Assembly: GCF_028471905.1 (NCBI RefSeq)
Contig: NZ_CP116902.1
Span: forward strand, 2,020,501 to 2,084,500
Direction of reading: 5' to 3'
Source of the DNA: Aneurinibacillus uraniidurans
GTDB taxonomy: Bacteria > Bacillota > Bacilli > Aneurinibacillales > Aneurinibacillaceae
DNA: 64,000 nt
This document shows positions 1 to 7,057 of the stretch, in pieces. The notes beneath the pieces were generated by a model, which had not been told where the DNA came from, did not search any database, and worked only from the letters and a program-made list of their open reading frames with translations. The stretch's first letter is position 1, and every line of letters starts with the position of its first letter. The position numbers and the translations under genes are program-made.

Positions 1-60
1 GTGGAAAACGGATCATTCGCCGATGTCGTACAAAGCGTGAGGACTCAGATTCAGCGGTGA
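1..60 (+). CDS. Possible C-terminal end of a gene truncated by the window edge
   Basis: Frame 1 is open from the first base and stops with TGA at 58-60, giving a 19-residue tail ending VRTQIQR. There is no way to see its start or to identify it. It is listed only because the frame is open to the edge; chance openness over 60 bases is quite possible. Confidence 0.22.
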   Translation: MENGSFADVVQSVRTQIQR

Positions 61-195
61 TTAGCTCTACTTTGTATTTTTTTCTTTTCACTATTATTCT
101 CCTCTTTAAAATAGTTTTCTAGATTATACCAAAATAACAAAAAACAAACCTTAATTTTATGCTTTTTGACAGTGTTCAGATCGCCCTAATCCATT

Positions 196-244
196 TTGAC
201 TTAAAATGATTTGACAATATAATCAATTCAATAAATCAATTGAA
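196..244 (+). promoter_or_regulatory. Sigma-A-type promoter and ArsR-like operator of the decayed rhodanese gene
   Basis: TTGACT (196-201) and a perfect TATAAT (218-223) are separated by 16 bases. Just downstream lies an inverted repeat TTCAAT-6-ATTGAA (227-244), in the position where an ArsR-family repressor usually binds its own promoter. The promoter looks intact although the gene behind it has lost its DNA-binding domain. Promoter identification is by eye; the operator assignment is inference. Confidence 0.5.
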
Positions 245-725
245 CAGTTGGCTTGCTGAATTATTCGTTGCTAATTTTATGGTATCTTTACATCGTTTGA
301 ATGAAAAACAATTAGTTGAGATTCAGCGGTTAAAGACTGAAATTCTACAACATCATGAAAGCATGGAACCTGTCGCATTGGAAGAAATACTGGAATGGAT
401 GGATAAAGGTGAAGTTTTGTTGTTAGATGTAAGGCCGAGGGAAGAGTACGAAATGGCACATGTTCCTGGTACAATTTCTATTCCTATTGAAGAATTGGAG
501 AAGCATCTTGCATTATTACCAGCCAATAAAGAGATTGTAGCTTACTCCCATGGTCCCTATTGTCTTATGTCTGCTCAAGCGGTTGAAATAATGAGGACGA
601 AAGGTATTAAAGCCTCTCGTTTAGGGGACGGCGTTTTGCTTCAGGTGAAGCACTTTCAGGAATGGTTGCTCATTCCAGTTATGCAACACTCCCCCTCGCA
701 GGAGGATTCCTTTCACTACTATTGA
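240..725 (+). pseudogene. Remnant of an ArsR-type regulator with rhodanese domain
   Basis: The central part matches the ArsR-rhodanese fusion family: a linker with LVEIQRLK and HHESMEPV, then a rhodanese domain with LLLDVRPREEYEMAHVPG and GPYCLMSAQAVEIMR. Complete members begin with about 90 residues of winged-helix DNA-binding domain, which is absent here. The active-site loop, normally YCRGPYC with the first Cys catalytic, reads YSHGPYC. The normal C-terminus after DGV is replaced by unrelated sequence. I therefore read it as an internal fragment, not a working sulfurtransferase or repressor. Its promoter is still present upstream. A truncated but expressed protein cannot be excluded. Confidence 0.7.
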
Positions 726-766
726 TACCAGTCGGCATATGGTACCATGGGAGAAAAATAACATGA
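635..766 (+). pseudogene. Tail of an unidentified membrane protein, joined to the rhodanese remnant
   Basis: In the frame one base away from the rhodanese remnant the DNA encodes a plausible C-terminal end: a hydrophobic stretch containing GGFLSLLLIPVGIW followed by the basic end YHGRKIT and a TGA at 764-766. This looks like the last membrane helix and cytoplasmic tail of a transporter-like protein. It suggests that a deletion joined the 3' end of one gene to the middle of another. The parent family was not recognised. Confidence 0.4.
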
Positions 767-772
767 ATTTTT

Positions 773-804
773 AAAAAAGATGCTGCTTTTTTAGCATCTT
801 TTTT
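773..804. terminator. Bidirectional hairpin terminator
   Basis: A perfect 12-bp stem (773-784 with 793-804) has A-runs on the left and T-runs on the right, so it can stop transcription from both the rhodanese remnant (+) and the cupin gene (-), which converge here. Confidence 0.8.
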
Positions 805-823
805 GTTAATCGTAATTAATTTA

Positions 824-1354
824 TTACTGGTATTGCACAGGATATTTTTGGTATTGATATGGAGTGACAGTGGCGTAATAACTCGGTAGTCCATGTTCCG
901 ATTTTAAGACATCCAGTGGAATCAGCTGTAACACATCGGAACTTTTCACTGTCTTAGGATTATCGTTGTTGTAGGTTACAAGAAGATGTGCCTTTTCAGA
1001 AATGGGAGTAATCCAATGCCACCATCCCATAGGAATAAAGACGACCTGACCTGGTTTCACATGGTATTGAAGCAACTGAAGTGTATAGGGATCGATAACG
1101 GAAGTTACTACCTCACCTGAGATTATATAATCCAACTCGCCAGCATTTGGATGCCAATGTGGTTCGCCTTTATTATTATGAGTAAGTAAAAGGTCAGTTA
1201 GTGCTACCCCTTGCATTGCCGGTAGTTGTGTTGAGGTAACTTTGAATACGGTACTTTTAGAACCCTTTTGAGATAATTTATTATTTTTCAGATCAAAGAA
1301 GAGATTTGGTGCTCCCGATTGATCTTTACCTCTGATATCCATTGAATACGGCAC
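824..1354 (-). CDS. Single-domain cupin protein (germin/oxalate decarboxylase type)
   Basis: A 176-residue protein with one cupin fold. Cupin motif 1 is visible as PHWHPNAGELDYIISGE (His, His, Glu metal ligands, about residues 65-82), and motif 2 as the segment PGQVVFIPMGWWHW, which supplies the third His. This is the pattern of Cupin_1 proteins such as germins and bacterial oxalate decarboxylase domains. No signal peptide is seen, so it is probably cytoplasmic. The start is a GTG preceded by AGAGGGA. It is a single-gene unit ending at a shared terminator. The substrate cannot be told; a metal-dependent oxidase/decarboxylase or a sugar-binding role are both possible. Confidence 0.8.
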   Translation of the reverse strand: MPYSMDIRGKDQSGAPNLFFDLKNNKLSQKGSKSTVFKVTSTQLPAMQGVALTDLLLTHNNKGEPHWHPNAGELDYIISGEVVTSVIDPYTLQLLQYHVKPGQVVFIPMGWWHWITPISEKAHLLVTYNNDNPKTVKSSDVLQLIPLDVLKSEHGLPSYYATVTPYQYQKYPVQYQ

Positions 1355-1721
1355 TACGGTTCCCTCTGCCTCTCGTTTAATTTGATCTATTTTTATGATA
1401 GGTAATTGTCTTTTGTATAGGCATTACTTCTTGTATAGACACCTATATTACAGACATTTTTTGTTTTTTAAAGGGAACATGCACATGCACATCAAGCCGC
1501 GAGCATGCAGTGATTTCGATACGGTTCACCGCACTTATAGCTACAAATAATTACAAATAAAAAACCGGGCATACGCCCGATCCTGTATTAATTTAACACT
1601 TTAACAACCTTAAGCTTTCTATACGATAAGAAAAGATTTGCTCCCTTGATTTAAGTCAATGACCAATCATGATCTTTCTATTTAAAATAAAAACCAACAA
1701 CGTAATGTAGGAGGATATTTT
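1355..1721. other. Intergenic region between the divergent cupin and DUF4386 genes
   Basis: About 370 bases with no convincing gene. It should hold the cupin promoter (minus strand) and the DUF4386 promoter (plus strand). It also contains a hairpin near 1565-1579 that fits no present gene. Confidence 0.6.
1555..1580 (-). terminator. Orphan minus-strand terminator-like hairpin
   Basis: CGGGC-ATAC-GCCCG (1566-1579) is followed on the minus strand by a run of T. No minus-strand gene lies upstream of it, so it may be left from a lost gene. A near-identical GGGCATA/TGCCC core is used behind the NlpC/P60 gene at 52703-52734. Confidence 0.45.
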
Positions 1722-2441
1722 ATGACTACCTTAGTAAAAGAACGATCATTGCAGCGAAAAGTCGCTCTGACTGCTGGCATCTCACTTCTAATCATGACAC
1801 TTGCTGCGTTTTTTTCCTATGGCTTTGTCCATGGAAGCCTTGTGGTGAAAGGCGATGCCAGCGCCACATTTCACAACATCATGTCATCAAACATGCTTTT
1901 CAAAGCTGAAATCTTCGGTTGGGTCATCATCTTGATCAGTGACATTGTGGTCGCCTGGGCTTTCTATATCTTCCTGAAGCCAATTAATAAAAGCCTTTCA
2001 TTGCTCGGTGCATGGCTCCGTCTTACCTATGCGACTATATTAGGAATTGCTATATTGAATTTGATATTTGTGCTGCTTCTCTCTACTAGTACAAACTATT
2101 TATCGCTATTTAAAATCGATCAACTTCAAGCGCATATGATGCTGTTTCTTGAAGCATTTGAATCGATTTGGTCTATCGGTTTGATCATTTTTGGTGGGCA
2201 TCTAATGATTGTAGGCTATCTGGCTTTCAAATCAGACAGCATACCAAAAGTCATTAGCATCTTATTGTTGTTGGCTTCAATAGGCTATATTTCCATTCAT
2301 CTATTTAACATATTTCTTCCGCAATATGGTGGAGTACTTTCAACACTTACATTTGTATTTAGTGTACCAATGATCGCAGGAGAATTGAGCTTTGGTATAT
2401 GGTTGCTGTTCAAAGGAGGAAAAGTCCCTAAAGGTGTATGA
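1722..2441 (+). CDS. DUF4386-family membrane protein
   Basis: A 239-residue integral membrane protein. I see about six hydrophobic segments: near residues 15-38, 60-85, 97-120, 140-165, 175-195 and 205-230. The layout and the FKAEIFGWVIILISDIVVA segment match the DUF4386 family of Bacillales membrane proteins, whose function is unknown. It has a strong ribosome site (AGGAGG, 7 bases before ATG). It converges with a Crp/Fnr-type regulator gene only 7 bases away, without a visible terminator between them, so the two transcripts may overlap. Confidence 0.8.
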   Translation: MTTLVKERSLQRKVALTAGISLLIMTLAAFFSYGFVHGSLVVKGDASATFHNIMSSNMLFKAEIFGWVIILISDIVVAWAFYIFLKPINKSLSLLGAWLRLTYATILGIAILNLIFVLLLSTSTNYLSLFKIDQLQAHMMLFLEAFESIWSIGLIIFGGHLMIVGYLAFKSDSIPKVISILLLLASIGYISIHLFNIFLPQYGGVLSTLTFVFSVPMIAGELSFGIWLLFKGGKVPKGV

Positions 2442-2448
2442 CAACATC

Positions 2449-3033
2449 CTAAAATTGATCTTTGTATACCCGCTTCTTGATTCTACTTAATGACTCTGGG
2501 GTAATACCAAGATAACTCGCCAATTGATACTGAGGGACACGATCGACTAAATGAGGTCGTGTCCGTAATAGTGCTTTGTAGCGTTCTTCTGGTGTAGATG
2601 CGATAAATGAAGCCCATTCATCTTGTACCTTACCCAAGTTGTGCTCGATCATCTTGCGTGTCATTGTTTCCAATTGTGAGTATTTGTTATACATATCCTT
2701 TTCGGTGTCAAGATCACCAACGACCAATATACAGTCTTCAAGACAAGTTAAAGCGTACGCGGATGACTTATCTTGTTTATGATGATTCAAATTCGAAATG
2801 GCTTGTTCTTCTGTGTAGAAATTAGATGTGACCTCTTTTCCCGTTTCATCTATAGAATACTGCCTAACACATCCCTTCAATACAAAATAACATTGAGCCG
2901 GAACATCTCCTTGTCTAAGGAGCACTGTTCCTTTTTCATATTCTTTAATCAGTATATCTTCAACGATTGCCTGTTGTTCTTCTTCGTTAAGTGTTGTAAA
3001 TCTAGTCATATACTGCAACAATATTCTTTTCAT
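2449..3033 (-). CDS. Crp/Fnr-family transcription regulator
   Basis: A 194-residue protein with an N-terminal cyclic-nucleotide-binding-type beta barrel (about residues 10-115, with LLRQGDVPAQCYFVLKGCVRQY) and a C-terminal winged helix containing QYQLASYLGITPESLSRIKK (about 167-188), the Crp recognition-helix pattern. There are no four-cysteine Fe-S ligands as in Fnr. The cAMP-contact Arg/Ser set is not obvious, so the effector is unknown. It resembles the short Crp/Fnr regulators common in Bacillales. The start ATG follows AAAGGAAAG. It is a monocistronic unit convergent with the DUF4386 gene. Confidence 0.88.
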   Translation of the reverse strand: MKRILLQYMTRFTTLNEEEQQAIVEDILIKEYEKGTVLLRQGDVPAQCYFVLKGCVRQYSIDETGKEVTSNFYTEEQAISNLNHHKQDKSSAYALTCLEDCILVVGDLDTEKDMYNKYSQLETMTRKMIEHNLGKVQDEWASFIASTPEERYKALLRTRPHLVDRVPQYQLASYLGITPESLSRIKKRVYKDQF

Positions 3034-3090
3034 TTTGCTTTCCTTTCAACCCTTTGATTAAGTCATTATACAAATATCATCGGGCCTTAG

Positions 3091-3531
3091 CTACCGAATA
3101 AACGCCAATTCTCTATTAGCGAAGGCATCTTTTAACCATCGAGGATGCATGTTTAATAAGTCTTGCGGTAGGTTCTGTTGTGCAAAAAACTTAACATCTA
3201 GTGATTCAGAAGAATTACAGCGTAGTTCTCCACCCGTAATTTCAGCAAGAAAACAAGTTGTTATAAAATGTATTACCTTACCATTTGGATAAGCAAATAC
3301 TTGCGAATTAGGGTCAGAGTATACACCAATAAGCTTTTTAATTCTTATATCTAAATTAGTTTCCTCTTTTACTTCCCTGATAGCCGCTTCAGAAACTGTT
3401 TCCCCGATTTCTATATGCCCCGAAGGAATCCCCCATAGTCCTACATCTGACCTTTTCTGTAATAAAACCTGGTTTTCCTCATTCAAAATAATAACGGCAA
3501 CTCCAGCTTTTACATCATCAATTCTGTTCAC
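3091..3531 (-). CDS. NUDIX hydrolase
   Basis: A 146-residue NUDIX protein. The NUDIX box begins GHIEIGETVSEAAIREVKEE (about residues 38-57) and fits G-x5-E-x7-REVxEE, the Mg2+-binding catalytic helix that cleaves nucleoside diphosphates linked to another group. The substrate cannot be deduced. The start is a GTG placed 8 bases after AAGGAGG. It lies downstream of vmlR on the same strand, but a long terminator separates them, so it is probably transcribed separately or by readthrough. Confidence 0.88.
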   Translation of the reverse strand: MNRIDDVKAGVAVIILNEENQVLLQKRSDVGLWGIPSGHIEIGETVSEAAIREVKEETNLDIRIKKLIGVYSDPNSQVFAYPNGKVIHFITTCFLAEITGGELRCNSSESLDVKFFAQQNLPQDLLNMHPRWLKDAFANRELAFIR

Positions 3532-3554
3532 AAATTAAACCTCCTTACAATAAT

Positions 3555-3618
3555 AAAAAAGGCCCGAAGAGAAAGATTTCAACGCATCACAAATACGCTG
3601 AACCCTTCCCCTCGGACC
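3555..3618 (-). terminator. Long hairpin terminator of vmlR
   Basis: Bases 3561-3578 pair with 3601-3618 over 18 positions (several as G-U in RNA). The minus-strand copy is followed by TTTTTTATTATT. The loop can extend the stem (AACGC with GCTG-type pairing). It ends the vmlR transcript before the NUDIX gene. Confidence 0.75.
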
Positions 3619-3737
3619 TTTTATGTCAATAGGTGCCTTTTACATATCGTAAAAGAGATAGCCCTTGGTCACTGACCTACCTAGATAGCGGAACCCTAGC
3701 TACAATTTTCCGGTTCGTCTTTATTATAGTCTACTCA

Positions 3738-5369
3738 TCACAAAAGTTCATTGATTTGTTTCGTAAGTTCTTTAAATTTCTTATCGAGTTCTGTGTACGC
3801 TTTATCATTTGGAGTCATAAAACTAAGCTTTCCTAAAACTTCTTGTCTTTCTGTTTCAAGTATTAACCGTAGTTCATCCAGATTAGCTCTTTTTGGAGAT
3901 AATTCATTCAATTGCTTTTGTATGCTATGATTCGAAATAATGAGTTTACTGTTTGTCGTTTTTTCGAGAAAATATCGATCATGCGAAACGACGATTAGCG
4001 TTCCATTATACTGTGCTAAGGTATCTTCAAGTTGTTCACGTGAAGGTAAGTCAAGATGATTTGTCGGCTCATCTAAAATAAGCACATCTTTCTCCTCTAC
4101 TATATGTTCCATTAACTTACACTTTACACGTTCACCCATACTCATATTCTTAATGGGTTCTGTCCAATGAGATGTCATAAATCCCAAATGCTTCATTAAC
4201 GTTTGGACTTTCCCTCGCGCCTCGAATGTTTCTTTATAAAATAGCTGCTCCGGTGTTTGTTCAAGTGGTAAATCAAATACTTCTTGCGTTAAATAGCCAA
4301 TCTTTACAGATGGTGAAATCCATACATCACCTTTAGCCTTTTCCTGCCCAACAATTACCTTCAATAAAGTCGTCTTTCCACTACCATTCGGACCTATTAT
4401 CGCAACCTTCTCACCATGCTGGATCGTAAAATTGACGTTTTTAAATAATGTTCGTCCGGCAAAACTCTTTGTTACATTCTTAACTTCTAAAAACCGTTTT
4501 CCTACCTTGTGCTTTGCTTTCATTGAAAAATGTATCGTATACTCTGACGCAACAGGTTCAGCTTTTGCTTTTTCAAGCTCTTTTTCAAGACGCTTTTGTT
4601 TTGATTTTACTTGTGCATCCATACGCTTTGCTTTTACACGATAGTATTCTTTAGGGAATTCCTGTTTTGTTGATTGTGCATGAGCTTTTTTCGACCAAGA
4701 AGTGAGTTCATTCATTTGATCTTCAATTCGTTCAATCATTTTTTGCTGTTTTTCATATTCCCGTTGCTGGGTAAGTCTTTTCTGTTTGCGAAACTCCATA
4801 TAGCTAGAATAATTTCCTTTGTGTTCAATAAGCTTTTTGCCTTCAATCGACCATATTTTTGTTGCAACAGCATCTAAAAAATAACGATCGTGCGAAACAA
4901 AAATAATGGTACCTTTATAATTCTTAATTTGTTTAGTCAAGAATTCTAAGCTTTGAGCATCGAGATGATTTGTCGGTTCATCTAATAGTAAAAGGTCCGC
5001 ACCTTTTGAAAAGCCTTTTGCAAGTCGTGCTTTTAGCTTTTCTCCGCCACTTAATTGTAGAAAATCATGGGCTGGTACATGCCATTTCTTTAGTAATTTG
5101 ACTTCAAAAGGGGTCTTATCTTCGGAAACGTACGACTCAGTTTCTTGTTCAACCATAAAAATTTCCAAGCCTTGTTGCAGCCATTGTACTTGTCCTTGTG
5201 TCGGCACTAAATCATTGTTAAGTAATTGCAACAACGTAGATTTACCAGCACCATTTTTGCCAATGACACCGATGATGTCCCCTTGTTGAACGCTAGCATG
5301 TATATCCCCAAAAATGGTAAGGTCCATTACTTCATAGCTGACATTGGATAATTTTAAAATTTCTTTCAT
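3738..5369 (-). CDS. vmlR: ABC-F ribosome-protection ATPase, VmlR type
   Basis: A 543-residue soluble protein with two ABC ATPase domains and no membrane segment, the ABC-F layout. Domain 1 has GKNGAGKSTLL, the signature LSGGEK and LLLLDEPTNHLD. A highly charged linker follows (about residues 185-285, rich in K, E and Q). Domain 2 has GPNGSGKTTLL, MSMGER and LILDEPTNHLD. From memory the sequence follows Bacillus subtilis VmlR closely along its length (about 547 residues), including SFMTPNDKAY near the end. VmlR-type proteins bind the ribosomal E site and dislodge virginiamycin M, lincomycin and related drugs. The start MKEILKLS (5369) follows GAGAGGG by 9 bases; an in-frame ATG 17 codons upstream lies inside the leader terminator and is unlikely. 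Expression is probably drug-induced through the leader. Confidence 0.9.
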   Translation of the reverse strand: MKEILKLSNVSYEVMDLTIFGDIHASVQQGDIIGVIGKNGAGKSTLLQLLNNDLVPTQGQVQWLQQGLEIFMVEQETESYVSEDKTPFEVKLLKKWHVPAHDFLQLSGGEKLKARLAKGFSKGADLLLLDEPTNHLDAQSLEFLTKQIKNYKGTIIFVSHDRYFLDAVATKIWSIEGKKLIEHKGNYSSYMEFRKQKRLTQQREYEKQQKMIERIEDQMNELTSWSKKAHAQSTKQEFPKEYYRVKAKRMDAQVKSKQKRLEKELEKAKAEPVASEYTIHFSMKAKHKVGKRFLEVKNVTKSFAGRTLFKNVNFTIQHGEKVAIIGPNGSGKTTLLKVIVGQEKAKGDVWISPSVKIGYLTQEVFDLPLEQTPEQLFYKETFEARGKVQTLMKHLGFMTSHWTEPIKNMSMGERVKCKLMEHIVEEKDVLILDEPTNHLDLPSREQLEDTLAQYNGTLIVVSHDRYFLEKTTNSKLIISNHSIQKQLNELSPKRANLDELRLILETERQEVLGKLSFMTPNDKAYTELDKKFKELTKQINELL

Positions 5370-5395
5370 ATAATCGATCCCTCTCTTCAAAGGGA

Positions 5396-5578
5396 GAATA
5401 AAAAAAATCCTCCCGTTCATTTGGAAGGATTAGCCGTACCTTTACATGATGAAATAAGCTATTTTCATTAATAGCTCTACAATTTATAGAAAATGGGCAG
5501 ACTAATCCTATTTTGTATGATTTGAAATATGCGATTTCAAATTTTAAAAATAAGATTAGTTAATCATCGTCCACCCAT
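5396..5578 (-). promoter_or_regulatory. Antibiotic-responsive attenuator leader of vmlR
   Basis: In RNA order (minus strand) four segments can pair alternatively. Segment 1 (5547-5559) pairs with segment 2 (5502-5514) over 13 positions with one G-U. Segment 2 can instead pair 8 bp with segment 3 (5426-5433). Segment 3 (5423-5431) pairs with segment 4 (5406-5414), and segment 4 runs into eight T, making a terminator right before the vmlR ribosome site. A separate perfect 9-bp hairpin (5520-5528 with 5534-5542) lies between 1 and 2. A very short upstream reading frame ends directly at segment 1. Stalled ribosomes there would free segment 2 to pair with 3 and prevent termination. The pairing is seen in the sequence; the mechanism is inferred from known ABC-F leaders. 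Confidence 0.82.
5560..5574 (-). CDS. Putative minimal leader peptide of vmlR
   Basis: A strong AAGGAG (5581-5586, minus strand) is followed by overlapping mini-frames. GTG-GAC-GAT-GAT-TAA (5574-5560) has the best spacing of 6 bases. ATG-GGT-GGA-CGA-TGA (5578-5564) has only 2 bases of spacing, and ATG-ATT-AAC-TAA (5567-5556) has 13. Every option stops at or just before attenuator segment 1, so a paused ribosome would cover that segment. Which frame is used cannot be decided here. Confidence 0.4.
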   Translation of the reverse strand: MDDD

Positions 5579-5603
5579 CACTCCTTCTACGATTGTTAAA
5601 ATT

Positions 5604-5633
5604 AGTATATCACAAACTCAGCTGTAAAAACAA
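5604..5633 (-). promoter_or_regulatory. Promoter of vmlR
   Basis: On the minus strand an extended -10 (TG-A-TATACT, hexamer at 5604-5609) has an 18-base spacer to a weak -35 TTGTTT (5628-5633). Transcription would begin just upstream of the leader peptide, leaving about 230 bases of leader before vmlR. Confidence 0.55.
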
Positions 5634-5801
5634 AAGTAAGTAACCATGTGCTTGATTTCCTGTCGTGGAAATATACATCCTAAATCCTCTTCGATATCTT
5701 ATTAATTTGTGAACATTTTTCAACAAAATATATTGAACTATTTTAAATGTTGTAATATTATTAATTCATAACCAAATCCAATATGAAGGAAGTGTATTGC
5801 T

Positions 5802-5912
5802 ATGATAAATGCTGTGAAATATACTGGGGACTTCGTTAAAGGTATCTTTTATGCAGCCTATTCCTTTGCAGCTGTCTTAGTCTTAGTGATTCAGGAGTTG
5901 TCAAATCTATAA
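5802..5912 (+). CDS. 36-residue small membrane protein
   Basis: A short frame with a good ribosome site (GAAGGAAG, 8-9 bases before ATG) and its own strong terminator 25 bases after the stop. The N-terminal third is mildly polar (MINAVKYTGDFVKG) and the rest is a single hydrophobic helix rich in A, V, F and L, ending QELSNL. It looks like a single-pass small membrane protein. I do not recognise the family. It stands alone between the vmlR leader and another small gene on the same strand. Confidence 0.55.
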   Translation: MINAVKYTGDFVKGIFYAAYSFAAVLVLVIQELSNL

Positions 5913-5937
5913 TATGAATAATGTAGCGATAAGAACA

Positions 5938-5976
5938 TAACCATCATTATCTTCTATGGATAGATAATGATGGTTA
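5938..5976 (+). terminator. Terminator behind the 36-residue gene
   Basis: A perfect 14-bp stem (5938-5951 with 5963-5976) followed by a T-rich tail. It supports the small frame just upstream as a real transcription unit. Confidence 0.8.
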
Positions 5977-6133
5977 TTTTATTTTCTTGTACCATAGCGT
6001 CTATTCTTGAATAGTTTACATCCCCGCTCACTCCTGTATATTAGGGATTTTCCATATAAATATTAGGGAATTTACTTACATGAAGTATATTGAACGTTTG
6101 GTATAATGTTCTAAAAAGTACAGGAGGATCTAT

Positions 6134-6304
6134 ATGGAACTCTATCTAAATATCGAGCAATCTTTTGATGTAAAAGAACTCATCCGCATAAAGAGAACTA
6201 TTCAAGAAGAAGTTACAAAGCCGATGCACTGGAAAGAAAAAAACCGGCTTTACAAACAAATTCAAACTATTAATGAGAGAGTTCGAGATCTTCTTGATGC
6301 CTAA
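6134..6304 (+). CDS. 56-residue charged helical protein of unknown function
   Basis: Starts at an ATG 6-7 bases after AGGAGG and ends at TAA directly before a hairpin terminator. The protein is rich in K, E, R, Q and I with a heptad-like pattern after residue 14, so it is probably a short coiled-coil or helical hairpin. It has no membrane segment and no Cys. Such small acidic/basic helical proteins are common in Bacillales (Spo0E-like or IDEAL-like sizes), but I see neither the Spo0E nor the IDEAL signature. Confidence 0.6.
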   Translation: MELYLNIEQSFDVKELIRIKRTIQEEVTKPMHWKEKNRLYKQIQTINERVRDLLDA

Positions 6305-6309
6305 TAAAA

Positions 6310-6335
6310 AGATGGCGGCTTAACTAGCCGCCTTC
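6310..6335. terminator. GC-rich terminator hairpin
   Basis: GGCGGCT-TAACT-AGCCGCC (6314-6332) with flanking A-run and TTCT. It serves the 56-residue gene (+) and the methyltransferase gene (-). A hairpin with the same stem recurs at 17792-17810. Confidence 0.75.
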
Positions 6336-6349
6336 TAACACGTTTTTAC

Positions 6350-7042
6350 TCATGCCTTTTTAATCCAGTTAGCAACAATAAATCCTGCTCCTTCTTCTTG
6401 TCCGTGACGAGAACGCTGCCTTTCAAGAGCATAAGCTTGTTCTTTCGTAACAAATTCATCAGGGGCGGTATATAATCCAAATTGAATAATAGAAGGCTCC
6501 TTTGTGTATAGCTCTTTTATCTCCTGCACAGTAAAAAAGTGAGCACCAGAAAACACGCTTTTCTTTTTGTCTTTCCCCTGCTTTTCATACAGGGAAGCCC
6601 ACTCACTCTGTTTGCCAATCATCCCTACTGTAAGTCGTCCTCCTGGTTTTACCACCCTCATTGCTTCAGCTAACACATCTTCTGGAGAATCAACAAACTC
6701 AAGAACGAGATTAGATATAACAAGGTCAAACGTATGGTCAGCAAATGGAAGGTGATGAATGTCTCCTTCCAGGAAGCTAATAGCTTGCCGAGATTTCTCC
6801 GCTTTCTCCTTTGCTTTTTTTAACATAGCTGTAGAAATATCAATACCTGTTACATTTACTCCTTTTGAAGCAAGCAGCAGAGAATAAATCCCGGTACCAC
6901 AACCAATATCCAGCACCTTTTCCCCGGATTTAGGTTCGGATACTTCCATTATCATTTGTTTTTCGATAGCATCAACAAAAGAGCCGAGCGGAGTAGCACA
7001 CCACTCATCGTATGTTTCAGCAGAATGATCAAATAAAGCCAT
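6350..7042 (-). CDS. Class I SAM-dependent methyltransferase
   Basis: A 230-residue protein with the Rossmann-type methyltransferase fold. Motif I is VLDIGCGTGIYS (about residues 43-54), the acidic end of strand 2 is VTGIDIS (about 65-71), and post-motif LPFADHTFDLVIS is near residues 96-108. This matches the Methyltransf_11 (UbiE/BioC-like) group. No substrate-specific domain is visible, so the methyl acceptor is unknown; BioC is possible by size, but the biotin genes are far away. It starts 16 bases after the end of the DJ-1/PfpI gene, with the ribosome site AAAGGTGG, and is probably co-transcribed with it. Confidence 0.88.
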   Translation of the reverse strand: MALFDHSAETYDEWCATPLGSFVDAIEKQMIMEVSEPKSGEKVLDIGCGTGIYSLLLASKGVNVTGIDISTAMLKKAKEKAEKSRQAISFLEGDIHHLPFADHTFDLVISNLVLEFVDSPEDVLAEAMRVVKPGGRLTVGMIGKQSEWASLYEKQGKDKKKSVFSGAHFFTVQEIKELYTKEPSIIQFGLYTAPDEFVTKEQAYALERQRSRHGQEEGAGFIVANWIKKA

Positions 7043-7057
7043 AATACCTTTCCACCT

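Noticed and set aside
3540-3737. T-box or other riboswitch before the NUDIX gene
   Set aside because: The structure is one long terminator hairpin behind vmlR; no T-box sequence or alternative antiterminator was found.
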